A stretch of DNA of 64,000 nt, taken from positions 5,986,312-6,050,311 of the forward strand of contig NC_092675.1 in assembly GCF_964355755.1 (NCBI RefSeq), read 5' to 3'. The notes below the pieces were generated by a model. It was not told the origin of the DNA. It did no database searches and worked only from the letters and a program-made list of their open reading frames with translations. The stretch comes from Antedon mediterranea (Eukaryota; Echinodermata; Crinoidea; Comatulida; Antedonidae). The translations under genes and the position numbers were made by a program. Every line of letters starts with the position of its first letter. Within the stretch, counting starts at the first letter, position 1. Shown here piece after piece: positions 23,964 through 45,000 of the stretch.

Positions 23964-26118
23964 ATGGCGTCCGACGAGGAAGGATCTTCTCGCTTAGACA
24001 AAGTAAAGTTGAAATGTTTTTTCCAAATTTACAAGCATTCAAATGAAATTATCAGTCCAATTACTGAGATTCGATGGAATAAAGTGTTGCTCTGTCCAAA
24101 GAGTTGGATAAAATTAGATGGAGACGGCAAGGAAATCGCCATACATTTGACGGAGCTTCTTGGTATGTCTGATGAAGGTAAATCGTTTGACGATGTCGTA
24201 CGCGAGCATCCAGGCTTAGGTTTTCATGCTACCTGTTACAGGCGATATACTGATACATCTCGACTAAAAAAGGTAATATTTGGTTTCGATTATTATCAGA
24301 ATACTCTAAGAGTTAATAATATAGTTAAATGATACAGTATATAGGGTGCTACTGATCTATATATCTATAGATAGGCCTAGATCTATATTGTGCTCTTAGA
24401 GTTTCTGTGCTTGGTTGTTGATTGGGCTTTCTACTACTGTAGTACCAGTACTACTACGTAGGCCTAGGCCCTAGGCCATATTATATTATACAGTATATAT
24501 TATTCAGTAGGCTACACAATTAATTTTAGTTAAATACCAATATAGGCTCTATATTCTGGAAAGTGAGTAAAACGTAACTTTCTAAAACTCTTGTTGGTTT
24601 TTTGAATTTACATTTTGAATTTTTTTTTTTATTTGCTTCAGTCTAAATGTTGAATTTTTAAACACCAAAATCTATAAAATATTAAAATATATTTTAATAA
24701 TATTTATTATTATTTACAGGGAATTGGAAAGTGTTTTTTTAACATATAAGCAAAGCTATAAGGTATTTTGCAGAGATGTAATTGATAAACGGTTACAGTA
24801 TGGACAGGAGATACCAAGACTCGCAAAACTCCAAAAGCTTTTCATGAAATCAATTGAAAAAACAGAAAATGTTTACTTGTCAACTATAAGGTAGGCTGTC
24901 GATCTCTTCTTAAAAACGATGAAATAATTGTAATATTTTTGAGATCCAGTTACTGTAATAATTTCTTCATTGTATCTGTGTAACAATTAATTATAATCAA
25001 TTAATCTGTTATTTATAGATCAGACGTGTTGAAGAAGAAGCTCAGGATGGATTATCCTAACCTAATTTTTCATTCACCCACAAGAAGGTTAGTTGCTTAG
25101 TGTGTTTATATTAAATGATTATTTCACCAGGGATAATTTAAAAAAAAATCTTTTTGTGGATTGGTCAAACTAAATATTTTGTTTATTTTTTCTTAATTAG
25201 AAATGAATCAGTTCTGGTGTACTTTAGCAATGTATCCCCTGGATTTGTGGCTGATCCATTTTTGTCATCAGGAAAAAGTACAACGGAGACAGATGAATCA
25301 TCAGAGTATGACATAGATATTCCAACTACTTCTACAACACACAAAATCTCCACTGATGGTGACAATAGAGACAAACTAAGGACTCTATATTTTGCAGGTA
25401 CGGTTAAAATACAATAACTTGTATATATTGGTTTATTTTTAAATAACAACAATAAATGTTATTGCATAATTAAGGAAATGCTGTGGATCAAAGAGGTGAA
25501 AGCTGTATGCACTCAAAAAACAAAACTGTTATGATAGTAAGTGGTGTCGATCATAAATGCTGTACACAATACAGTATATGCTTTATATAAATTTATTATT
25601 ACTATGTTTCATTCATCGAATGCTATAAAATATACTTGCAGGTACGATAGTAAATAATGCCATCAAATCAAACAAAGGTATGCAGAGTGAATGGCCTCCA
25701 AGAGCAGCAGACATTAATGATGTTGACATATCTGAAATTGTGCCATATGAGTTGTTTAATCTAATCGCAAAGTGTGTTGGTGCTGCAGAAGATACTATAC
25801 AAACCTCATTTTCAGATGTTACTGAAGAAACTCGAACGAAAATTTTATCGATATGCCAGGAAATCCTGTACCTTGGAAAGGAAGAAGGCAGACTCCAAAG
25901 TCACTTGCTCTAGGATTAACTGTTCGAGTGTGAATGAGATGAGTGTGAAAACAGGACAAGAGAAGAAGAAGAAGAAAAAGAAGACACACCAGACTATGGC
26001 ATTGAAGATGATGAATTAGACTATGATGAATTGGACTATGAGGAATTAGACTATATGAGGAAGATGAATATGAAATATACTGTAGTTTATACGGTTTTGA
26101 ATGCAACAAAATCATCAT
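23964..26118 (+). pseudogene. transposon-borne protein of unrecognised family, five exons, frameshifted and internally deleted
   Basis: Exons 23964-24272, 24720-24890, 25019-25087, 25201-25397 and 25642 onward have good GT/AG borders. Residues of the first exon include KLKCFF near residue 17 and FHATCYRRYTDTSRL at the exon end, a pattern suggesting a Zn-binding Cys/His domain. Later exons encode a Lys-rich helix, an acidic Ser/Thr-rich linker and SEWPPRAADINDVDISEIVP. Two defects are visible. An extra A in the A-run at the end of exon 1 shifts the phase into exon 2. Near 25875 the frame shifts again, so that TPKSLALGLTVR is read in another frame and meets a stop at once. An acidic tail (about 25950-26118, repeated ELDYDELDYEELDY) then follows, as if the catalytic middle had been deleted. 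From memory, related uncharacterised proteins are repeated in marine invertebrate genomes. Function unknown. Confidence 0.6.
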
Positions 26119-26239
26119 AAAAAGTAACTGTAATGTAATAGGCCTACACTATAACCAATGTGAAACACTACCATGGTTAAGCAAACAGAAACTGTGAGCA
26201 TGTGAATAAAAAAAAAGATTTAAAAAAAATGAAAACAAA

Positions 26240-26530
26240 ATGGAAACCATGAGAATATAAATAAATAATATAACCATGAGAATATAATAATAAAAACTGT
26301 AACCATGAGAATATAAATAAATAATGTAACCATGAGAATATAATAATAAAAACTGTAACCATGAGAATATAAATAAATAATGTAACCATGAGAATATAAT
26401 AATAAAAACTGTAACCATGAGAATATAAAGAAAAATAGTAACTATGAGAATATAAAGAAATTGTGTAACCATTAAAAGAAATTGTGTAACCATGAGAATA
26501 TAAAGAAAAATATTAACCATGAGAATAAAT
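26240..26530. repeat. minisatellite, ~28 bp CCATGAGAATATAA unit
   Basis: About ten copies of AACCATGAGAATATAA followed by variable A/T-rich sequence, alternating AATAAATAATGT and TAATAAAAACTGT, giving a roughly 57 bp double unit. The 134-codon minus-strand frame over this region is only a product of the repeat. Confidence 0.9.
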
Positions 26531-27176
26531 ACAATTACATTGAAACAAAACAAATATTTGATGTTTGTATTTTATTTAATAATTTAAATTTACTATTGCA
26601 TTGGTGTTTATTACTAGGAATATGTGTTCTATATTTTTCACAGTTAAATCATATCAGTCACTATGTACATCCTACGGTATAAACTTAGCATTATTGCTGC
26701 TGTATTTCTACTGCTATTAATAGCCTACCTGTCGGGAGAAACCATTATACGAACAGTTGAAGCCATTTGTAATTATAAATGTTTTAATGTCGGGGGATAA
26801 TTATTAACTCTAAATTTCAATTTTAGAGTTAATATAAATTTGTATTCACCAAATTTATTTAAAAAAATAAAGAATAAATCTATTTTGATAATAAATAACT
26901 TGCCTATATATTTCTTATAAACCGTGAAAATAATAGTACAGTCTAGTTATAGTGCGCCACCAGTTGTTTCAGCCTCGCTATTTCGTAAGAAATCGTTGGC
27001 ATATTTACCAACTTTAACGGTAATTTTCTACCAAACGCCAGGTATTTTTTTGTGGAACTTTTACTTTTTGTACTATTAGTATTTATTTAGAACAGAATAT
27101 GTGGTAAAAAAGTATTATGCTTGATGAGGAACGGGATTGCTTTTCCAGGCATCATTTCAGCTTCGCCGTAAGGCCT

Positions 27177-28368
27177 ATAAGAAAGTTTTATAGCCTGTGT
27201 TATCTAGAAATACTAAAAAAAAATACGATGGGTCTAATAATGGTTGAAGTACGTTGTAAATTGTGTAAATGAATAGGTGTCGTATTGGCTGATAATTAAA
27301 ATATGTAATTTAGATACTGCGTCCCCCCAGCCTTCTTTCTCCTTTCACGACCCCAGCCACCATCAACAAACCTTAACCCTGGACAGCTCAAATTCAGTAA
27401 CTTTTGCTAGTACAATCCAATCATATAGGCTACTTCATTACGCTAGTATTTTCGCTCCTCCTCCCCCTACAAACACACCCCAGATACACTGGGTGATGTG
27501 TTGAAGCCGGTTCCAGTACAATTAATTATGTTATTATCACTCCCAACCCATAATCCCTCAGCGGCAGTTTAATACATTCCAAATACATTTTTGGTCATGG
27601 TGATAGGCCTACATCCCCACCCCAAATTCCCATCCGCTTCCCAGGGATGATTAAATACTTTAACATTTTCCAACCACAATTCTGGTGTAAGCAAAATCCC
27701 CACTATCCTCTGAACTCCCAACCCTACTCTCCCAAAATGGACGTTTTTTCCTTGGCGGCATGGTGATGTACTTGAACACAGTAACCGTAAACAACGTTTG
27801 TATGTTCACACAGGAATGGATGTCTGTAATGAGACAATCCAAGAGACCGATACATAGCTGGATATGGTTAAAGTACTTTGCTAAATGTGTAAATGAATAG
27901 GTGTCATATTGGTTAATGAATAAAATATGTAAATCTATATACGCCTTGCTGAGGATAATTAAAATACTGTCAAACTTTTGTAGTATAATTTTACAATTCG
28001 ATAGCCTACAACCCCGAGCCCTAGCAAAAAATGACATCACAAACCACCACACCACCAACCGCCCCCACCCCTCCCACAAAAACCCCAGGAGTCGGGGGAA
28101 TTTTTTTAAATGTAGTTTAAAACCTTCCGGGTACAATTGCTATCATTTTGATACCCCATACGTGTGGTTACGTGCAGAAACAGAAATTTTTATAACGAAC
28201 AAACATCGAAAGTGGGGGTTTGACCACATTTTGGTCCCTAACTTGGATCCTAGGTGGCGGATGATGTTGAAATATAGCTTAGAACATTTCCAATACAATT
28301 GCGGTCATTTTGATACCCCATATGTAAGATTATGTGCAGTAACAAAATTTTTTATAACGAACAAACAA

Positions 28369-28399
<31 letters not shown>

Positions 28400-28730
28400 A
28401 ACTCTCTCACTTATAATATAGATATAATCTTTATATATTATTATAGGGAAAACAAATTATGTCACTATATGACAAAACCCCAATTGGCGGGTGAGTTTTG
28501 TTTTTTTCATCCAATTTTTTGTCAAAGTGAATAACTCTGTGGTATTAAAATAACATTTATCAGGAGGGACAATATGAAAATTGTTTATTACAAAGTAAAT
28601 GTTATCAACTGCAACTACTACAAAATTTACAAAACTAAAAATTATTCCAAAATAAAAACGTGGTTTATCCAATGAAGCGTGACTGTCGAATGTCACGCTT
28701 CATTGCTCATGCAGCCATCGTCAACACAAC
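27177..28730. repeat. duplicated non-coding repeat region upstream of OXCT1
   Basis: The stretch GTGTAAATGAATAGGTGTCR occurs at about 27262 and 27884, each followed by similar AT-rich sequence. CATTTTGATACCCCATAYGT occurs at about 28144 and 28305 followed by TTTTTATAACGAACAAACA. A (CAGA)n run lies at 28365-28400. These are diverged copies of a dispersed element. The OXCT1 promoter should lie just before 28731; no core element is obvious. Confidence 0.5.
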
Positions 28731-36477
<7,747 letters not shown>

Positions 36478-36532
36478 ATGTTTACAGATAAAAAACAAAT
36501 GTATCATCATGTTTACAGAAAGAAAAACTAGC

Positions 36533-36538
36533 AATAAA
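36533..36538 (+). terminator. OXCT1 polyadenylation signal (AATAAA)
   Basis: A canonical hexamer 56 bp after the OXCT1 stop codon. Another AATAAA overlaps the stop itself (36473-36478), which is probably too early. Confidence 0.5.
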
Positions 36539-36539
36539 C

Positions 36540-39001
36540 CGTACAGACCAAGTTAAACTTGTTAAAACAGACACGAGCTAAAACAAGGTGCTTATGTGAG
36601 TAAGTGCAGTATTGAACAGTTTAGGGTGAACTAGCTAAGTGTGACCATATATTATTATATTTTTAGTATTTATTTGTATTATCTGTAAAATTCTTATTTT
36701 CAACATTACACTTTTACACATTGTTTACCAAACTGCTTTTAATCTCGCTGCTTTAAGCAGGATGGTTGAGATAATGTATAGTGAGTATTATAGTATTACA
36801 ATAATAACCAGTAAAGCCAGTGGAAATCATAAAATTGTGGGATACCATTTTGGAAGGTTAATGTCACCTCTTTAGTATTATCCGGTTAATAATGTAGTGC
36901 TCCCAATCACAAATAGAGTGTAAATTATTACATAGATGTTTCTATTGGGAAAACTTTTGAATATTATTAATTTTAGTTCAATCTACTTTTATGCTAGAAG
37001 AAATACTGTAAAATTTTGTTTACACCTTATTTATAGAGGGTGACCTTAAACAGCGTATGTTGACAATCAAGGGGCCCGTTTGATGAGTGACAGTGGTTGT
37101 GTGTATACTAGTACACCGGGGTAACCCCCTACTCATCTCGAAAGATGTACTAGGTTCTTTAAAATGCACATGTGTACACTGGACCTACGGTTTATAGTCC
37201 TTTTCCGAGAAGAGTCGTTCTACCACCAGAACCATGGAGCAGTTTGAACCCTTGCCGATGTTAATTTGACAAGGTATTATGGTTTCACTGTCCTAACCGC
37301 TTGGCCACTCGCAGCTCAATACTATAGATGGGGGTTTTGAAATTAAATATTACACCACAACTAGTACGGTTACCCTTACCGATTTAGCACAAATGATACT
37401 GTTAAAAGATAGAATATTGTATATATCTTTATGGAAGTGTATAACATAGTTACTTAAAAAATAAGGAGTATATACATAGAGATCTCTAATGAGACAACAG
37501 TGCGATCAGAAAGAACTCACAATCATGAAAATATATTTAAATATTATGTTATCTCTATTATAGAGATGGCAAAATCACCAATTGAAAAGTATAATTGAAT
37601 AAATGTCTTCCAATACTGGAAATTATTTTGTCATTTCTTTAGAATTCACTTTCTTAGTGGTTAATACATCATTAAATAATTCACATTCTCTTCAAGAGTT
37701 TGCTCCAATGTAGTATATCTGGAGTAACTTCTCTGGAATCTTGTGGTTTTCAGGGAGTTGTTTTTTTAAATTTTTTAAAAATGGGGTGTCAGCAAAAGGT
37801 ATTTTTAGTCCGATTTTTTTATGAAATCCAAGCTCAAGTAAGTTTCTTGTGAAACATTTTTAATACTCCAATCATAAATAAAACGATTAATCCTGTCCCA
37901 ACACTTATCTGACCCGATTCTGAATTATACCCCTTTCACACCAAAACTCCGGAGTCACCCCGGGGTTTATGACCATTCAAAACGTCGAGAAACTCCGGAG
38001 ATACCCCTTTCACACCAACCTAGCAACACCGGGGGTTTATAAAATAAAATTGTAAATGTCGCCCTCTATTTTGTTTGTTAACTGAATTTATGGCAGGTGT
38101 CATGACAATGCAGCATCAGTGATATGCAAATGGTTTTCCCTGTTTATAAAAATGAATTTAATGCAGATAGTGTATACTGTGTATGTACTAAAAAAATATG
38201 ACACAACAAATTCAAGCAGGCCTTCTTTTATAATTCCTTCTTTTTATATTCCTGTTCAAAAAATATTACAGTTAACTCTTCTGAAACTGACAAACCAACA
38301 ACATGCCTAGCTTTCACAATACAATTTAAATAGTGTATTTGTAGGAAAGGTGGTTGGACTGTATTTATTTTGCTACTTAAAAGTTAATGGTATATTTTAT
38401 GTGAAAATAATAGGGAGAATTTCTTTTGTTGCAAAATTCCCCTTTATTTATTTCGTCTACTTGGCATGCATTTTGGGATCTTATCATTTTGTTTAAAGTT
38501 TAATTTTTTTTTTCAGGAAAGTTAGTTGTATGTATTTTTCTGGGCCGTAGCCAGCATGAGGCAGATGAGCGCTCGCCTCGTCTGATATTTTCAATTTTCA
38601 CAACCAACCTCAATTCCCCAGCAGAGATCGTCATTGCTTTATATTATAAATAATAACTAAAGCATCTTTGCCTTGTCTGTTTTTAACCTCTCGCTACGGG
38701 CTTGTTTTTTGGTTGAGCAATATTTTGCTTTTCGTAAAAAGTAGAAACAATTCGAACTAGTAAATTGCGCTGCAGCGAAAAGGAACTAGAATTCGTCGCA
38801 GAAGGAAGTATGACAGACAGAAACTCGAATACGCATGCGAGAACAAATTCGTCTAGTGGAAAATCAGCTTTAGTTAGTTTCACAGACAAGTACTAACAGA
38901 TAATGCTGAAAGAATATAATGACAGATAGTATATAGAAGTATTTGTTTTCATTAGTTTTTTAAACGTTTTATCATTTTCTTTTTACTATAGTGGTGGTTT
39001 C
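36540..39001. other. intergenic between convergent OXCT1 and TTC4
   Basis: No gene found. It holds a tRNA-derived SINE (37078-37316). At 37924-38045 the motif TACCCCTTTCACACCAA occurs twice around CTCCGGAG palindromes, probably a degraded MITE. The TTC4 3' untranslated region should occupy the right part; a minus-strand AATAAA pair near 38445-38455 could serve it. Confidence 0.5.
37078..37316 (-). mobile_element. tRNA-derived SINE, copy 1
   Basis: On the minus strand the head reads GAGTGGCCAAGCGGTTAGGA, an A-box-type start like a class II (Ser/Leu) tRNA. The B-box region GGGTTCAAACTGCTCCATGG follows, then a non-tRNA body shared with the copy at 52140-52374 (plus-strand ACACCGGGGTAACCCCCTAC followed by TCATCTCGAAAGATGTACTA). 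It is a retroposon, not a functional tRNA gene. Confidence 0.75.
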
Positions 39002-42000
39002 TCATGTTCTTTTATTGTGTTTTTGAAGAAGTTTTCTCTCATAATCAGATCCACCAACCAGGACTATAAAAGCCGGAGTACCTGCAAGTATTCGGTATCT
39101 ATACAGGGGGAAATAAAAAGATTATTAGAGAAAAGGAATTATAGATATTAGCATATGGACTCCATGTCTTAAATTTCAAAACCATATCAATAGGTAGAAT
39201 AATAAATCATTATTATATCCTGCAAGCAAGATTAAGGTTTTTTAGTGATCTATCGATTCAGCACTTTCACAACTTCAGAGGTTTACACACACCGGGGAGT
39301 CTTTACCCAAGGTTTGTGTGATGTGTGTTTGTGGTGTGTGTAAACTCTGAAGTCTTGCTAGGCGATGTGAAAGTCCCTTACATTTTGTATAATATGTGTT
39401 TTGTTGGCGATATCAGAGAGGAACAACATGTATTCATGAAAAGATCTGAAAATTTTTAACAATACACCACAACAGACTAGGAGAGAAGAGAATAGACATG
39501 TTTCGCAACGCTACAAATAGGATAACTTTGGGAATATGAGAATGGGAATCAGCTCAAGAGTTTCACAATTGTATGACGTATCCGTTTTTGTTATCGTATT
39601 CATAGCATTGCGAAACCTCCCTATCCTATTTATGGCAATAAGCAACAGACCAATCAGGAAATGGGCTTTCACAGTGAAATAAGTAATAGCATTAATTGAA
39701 TACGAATGCAAACATAACAATCAAAAACACAGACAAAATGTCTTACCGTGAATCTGACAAAATAGTTTTCAAAGTGTTGTGTGCATTCACCTTAATCAGA
39801 AGTTGGCTATTATGATCCTCAAAATAAACCTATAAAAAAGATCAAAAAAGATATTAAATCAATGAGGTAATATATGTAAAATTTGTGATATAACATTTTT
39901 ATATTAATATAATTTCTATTCAAATATGTAAAATTATGTAGGCTGCCATATGTTATAAAAGCATTGCTACAACCAAAGCTGCTGATAATTCTAAAACTCT
40001 AATGCATGAAAAGAAAGGTTACTGTCACAGATGAATTAGAAACAGAATTAGAAAGAACAAGCTTATCCGTCAGCATATGCTGAAGCACTACTGTAAAACA
40101 AAAATCTTTTTGAAATCCATGTTTCTATATGTTACCGAAAGCAAACTGATGGTAATTTATTATAGTTACCTGTAAGCGATTGAGGTCATATTTCTTTTCA
40201 GTGTCCCACTCAATAAATTCATCTTCACCAAACATTACCTCTAGATGATCTTGTAAACTGTATGATGATGAAGAAAGCCACAAGATATAAAAATTAAATA
40301 ACATTATCAGATCGCCAAGCAAAACTTTGGAGTTTACACACATAGGGGCACACACCAAACAAAACACAGGTGGTTACAGTCTAATGTGTATAAAATATAG
40401 AGTTTTGATTTGAAAAGTTAAATTAAAAAATGGCTCTAAAAAGATTCATGCATTCAACAGTATCGTACCAACATCACAACACTTACCTTGCATTTTCATT
40501 AAACGCTTCAATAAGTTCTGTAGTTGCGTGTTCGGGATACATGAACCTGACAGGCCATATAAGAGCACCCTCTTCATCTAAAGATACTATGTTATCACTT
40601 CCTTGAAGCGTTGCGTACATTCTATCTTCTTCGGATAATAACTCATTATCTTCATCTTCATCGTTTTGTAACTTGATATTCCTTTTCTATTATTATTTCA
40701 GGAAGTAATTTTTAAAAATTGATTTTGATTTAATTTAATTGTTCTGTTTTTATTTATTTCGTTACCATACATAAAGAAAACAAACACAGAACAAAGGAAA
40801 AAAATGTATTATGGTACCAGGGATAGCCCTCTAATTTACATCCTGAGGGGTCCTACATAATAATCACATTTTTATTTATGTAAACAATACAAAATATGTA
40901 TTTTAGACAGTAGGATAATTCTTCATCAAAATCATAATAAAATAGCAGATATTAAATTTAAATTATTAGCTTAGCATGAACTTATTTTTTAAATGATGGA
41001 GTGAGGCTTTTATTTTTGAATTTGCAAAACATAATTCTGTAATTTGTATTTCAACAAGTAAAAAGAATGACCAAGTTTCTGCATAATATTGCCACAAGCC
41101 TTTGTATGCAAATCATCAATATTATATACTGTGCTTTTAATATTGTTCTTTCTGTCTTGTTTTTAAGGAAATGAATTTTATAAATATCATACCTTTATAG
41201 CTTCCAGAAGTCTTTGTTTTTGTGCTCTTTCTTTCTTTTCTTGTATCATTCTTTTCCTTCTTTCTTTTTCAAAGATTTTCTACAATTTTATAAACAAATT
41301 GTTATTGCATATATGTAGGAATGGGTTAACAAAATATTGTTTTATTAAAAAACTCAGGGGGAGGGTATATACCTCAGAGGGAGCAGAGCATATACCTCAG
41401 AGGGTGCATAGGCCCTATAAGTACCTCAGAGGGATCATATACCCCAGAGGGATCATATACCTCAGAGGGTGCATAGGCCCTATAAGTACCTCAGAGGGAT
41501 CATATACCCCAGAGGGATCATATACCTCAGAAGGAGAATAGGCCCTATAAGTACCTCAGAGGGATCATACACCCCAGAGGGATCATATACCTCAGAAGGA
41601 GAATAGGCCCTATAAGTACCTCAGAGGGATCATACACCCCAGAGGGATCATATACCTCAGAAGGAGAATAGGCCCTATAAGTACCTCAGAGGGATCATAT
41701 ACCCCAGAGGGATCATATACCTCAGAGGGTGCATAGGCCCTATAAGTACCTCAGAGGGATCATACACCCCAGAGGGAGCATATACCTCAGAAGGAGAATA
41801 GGCCCTATAAGTACCTCAGAGGGATCATACACCCCAGAGGGATCATATACCTCAGAAGGAGAATCGGCCCTATAAGTACCTCAGAGGGATCATACACCCC
41901 AGAGGGAGCATATACCTCAGAGGGAGCATAGGCCCTATAAGTACCTCAGAGGGATAATACACCCCAGAGGGATCATATACCCTAGAGACCATATACCCTA

Positions 42001-45000
42001 GGGACCCTATACCCAGGGGAAAATATGACCCGGGGGACTATATACCCAGGGAAGGCCATATATCCCAGGGGGACCATTACATCCAATAGTTGGCTTATCT
42101 ATAAGAATAAAATGTATTGAGGCATAATAAAAATTTGGTTTGCGGTACATGATGTGTTTCTAAAAAGGAAGTAAATTGGGGTTGAGAATGTCTGGGCGTT
42201 TTGTTTGTTTTGATATAATACTGTACTTCCTGTTGCTACTGCAAACCTGACTGTACTAGTGTTTATTTACCATGCACATGTCATTTTTTAACAATAAAAG
42301 AGTTTAGTAAAATTGAATGCGCCCATTATATGAACACGATGACATCATATCACTACCATATTTGGGCACACTTCTTTTGTCAAACAAGTTTGATAATGTA
42401 GACAGAGCTTCAACAATAATAAAATGATAAAGTACGGTTTGATAAACATTTACTTACATGTGCTTTATCTGCTTTTAATCGATACTCCTGTAGAGTAACG
42501 TCTGTGGGTTTTTCCTTAAAAAACAACAACAAAAATCAAACAGTTATAGTATACAAATAATGCACAAGTCTAAATTCGTATGATTGTGCGCACTCTTGGG
42601 TATTCACAATGTCGTGCATGTCGGAACATTGTTAATACCCTAGACTGCGCCACATCTCCACTAACACACTCTGACTTGTGCATTTTTTGTATACTAAACA
42701 ATGTCCCAAGAAATTAAAATCAGAGAACTTAGTACTAATGACTGAACAATCCACCCTTTGTGCAAAATCTGCTTTGAAAATGTCTACATTTCTGTAAAAT
42801 TACGTGTAAACATTAGAATTGTTTGAATACCTTTAAACCTCGATCACACCATTGCACGGCAGCTGAGTAAAGTTCTAACTTCATGCAACACTGAATACAA
42901 CGAAGAAGAGCTTTATTATGATCAGGATTTAACTCTAGAGCTTTCACAGCATCATTTAGCGAAGAACGAAAATTACCTTGAAATAATACAATAAAACTAT
43001 TAATCATCATATTATTCATGTAAAAGAAAGGTACGCGTAAATGTGAGTCCTGTATTCATTCTGAACTTGGGGGAATAAGCTGTAAGGGGCTCATTGTACT
43101 AAGCCTTGGCATTATTTTGTAGAGTGGCCAGTTTGTCTGCAAACCACCTTTAACCTCCCTAGTAATTTGTGTAATTAATTATGTAAAAGAAATGAGCTGT
43201 TAGGGTCTCATTGTACTAAGTTTTGAAATTATGTGCTAGTGTTGGCAATTATTTTCAATGCTACTTTTATCCAGGGAGTTGTAAAATAATTTTTTATAAC
43301 TCCTTGCTTTTATCCACCCAAAACTACATGAAACGACATGTCCTAAATATCATAAAAAAAGATATTATTAAAGATTTCTGTGATTTTAAAAGTACCTAAG
43401 TGGTATTCAGCAGCAGCCTTATTTGTATATAAAATAGCATTAAGTTTATCATCCTTTGCATTCTGCTTCAGACCCTCACTGTAGGCTTTGCTGGCCATTT
43501 TGAATTTCTTCTTCTTAAAACAATCATTGCCATCATCTTTGTAGCTTAAAGCAGTTTCTGGAGGAGAAAAATGTATTCTAAAATCAATTCTATTAAAAAT
43601 GAATCGATGTAGACAGACAGTCTAGACTGTTCAGACAGACTTGTATGACTTGAAATGAGGAAATGTCAAATGGGGTGGGGTGTCGGGTTAGTAAAAGTAG
43701 GGGGGTGGGGTTAGTAGGGAATGGGGTTAGTAATAGTAGGGCATGGGGTTAGTAGGGAATGGGGTTAGTAATAGTAGGGGTGTCGGGTTAGTAAAAGTAG
43801 GGGCGTGGGGTTAGTAGGGAATGGGGTTAGTAATAGTAGGGGAGTGGGGTTTATAACAGTAGGGGAGTGGGGATAGTAATAGTAGGAGTGTGGGGTTAGT
43901 AATAGTAGGAGTGTGGGGTTAGCAGGAGCGTTGGGTTAGTAAAAGTAGGGCGTGGGGTTAGTAAAAGTAGGGTGTGGGGTTAGTAGTGGTGTGGAGTTAG
44001 TAAAAGTAGGGCGTGGGGTTAGTAATAGTAGGGGAGTGGGGTTAATAACAGTAGGAGTGTGGGGTTAGTAAAAGTAGTGCGTGGGGTTAGTAAAAGTAGT
44101 GCGTGGGGTCAGTAAAAGTAGGGTGTGGGGTTAGTAGTGGTGTGGAGTTAGTAATAGTAGGGGTGTGGGCTTAGTAGGGATGGTGTATATCACATTTTAG
44201 TACCTTCAGGTGTTCCTTCGTCATATTTTAACGCTTGTAATGCTTCTATTGCTGTAGATGTTGCACCATCATCAGTTTTTGTCATAAATGCAGGAATTTT
44301 TTCTATTTCCTATTTTAAAAAGAATATTGGTTAAAATCAATGAATGAATAATAATTTTTCATTGCTACATAAATACTATAAACCACCAGTATGTACTCTT
44401 ACTGTTTTTCATAAATTATTAAAAATAAATTTAGATAAATTATTTTTGAAAGGCCCCATCAACATCAGTTTTCGCGCCGCTGCTCTAGCCAGCTATGTCC
44501 CATGAGCACATATTCATTAATAAGCTGTTTCTTAGTGGTAGCTTTAGTATCTAAGGCCGACAGTTTTGCTAAAATGGAAACTCAACTATAATTTATAGTT
44601 CCCAGCTGCTGGACCCAACAAACGTCCTGGGGGGGGGGGAGAGTCGATTTCGGATTCTTAACCTTTGATTGGCTGACGCGAATCAACAGATTGTGGAAGA
44701 ATTTTCACTTGAGAGGTCATGTTGTCGCTAGAGGGTATTCAGTTGCATGCCTATAGTTCAGGTTGAGGTCACAGACAAACAGGCTTCAGCACAATAAAAT
44801 TCAAAATTTACCATTTTGGAATTAGTAGATTAAAATTTTTTGGCAAATAATACATTGTTGGAAAGGTACACATGTCTTCTGTCAAATGCTGTGTATACAA
44901 TTAACCAGTGAAAAAATGGGCATGTGATTCATAATTAAAGAACTATCTGTGATTTGTATGTACTCCTTGCGATTAAAAAAAGAAAATCTTTTTATTAATG

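Larger units (their letters stand above)
23696..27176 (+). mobile_element. terminal-inverted-repeat DNA transposon, ~3.5 kb, degenerate
   Basis: The left end AGGCCTTACGGTGAAGATGA and the right end CCAGGCATCATTTCAGCTTC followed by GCCGTAAGGCCT are inverted relatives. Further in, GTTCCTCATTAAGCATAATA on the left matches the complement of TATTATGCTTGATGAGGAAC on the right, and AAGTTCCACGAAAA matches TTTTTTTGTGGAACTT. The inverted repeats are therefore about 150 bp and imperfect. The interior carries a multi-exon gene remnant (23964-26118) and a 28 bp minisatellite. Flanking duplications are unclear (possibly TAA). Superfamily not assigned. Confidence 0.7.

Noticed and set aside
26149-26553. 134-codon minus-strand frame
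   Set aside because: It is the translation of a 28 bp tandem repeat (YSHGY-like periodicity) with no independent evidence of coding.
27660-28416. Overlapping 158- and 171-codon frames on opposite strands
   Set aside because: They cover duplicated non-coding repeat DNA and show no domain or consistent composition.
41299-41541. 80-codon plus-strand frame
   Set aside because: A product of the 65 bp minisatellite.
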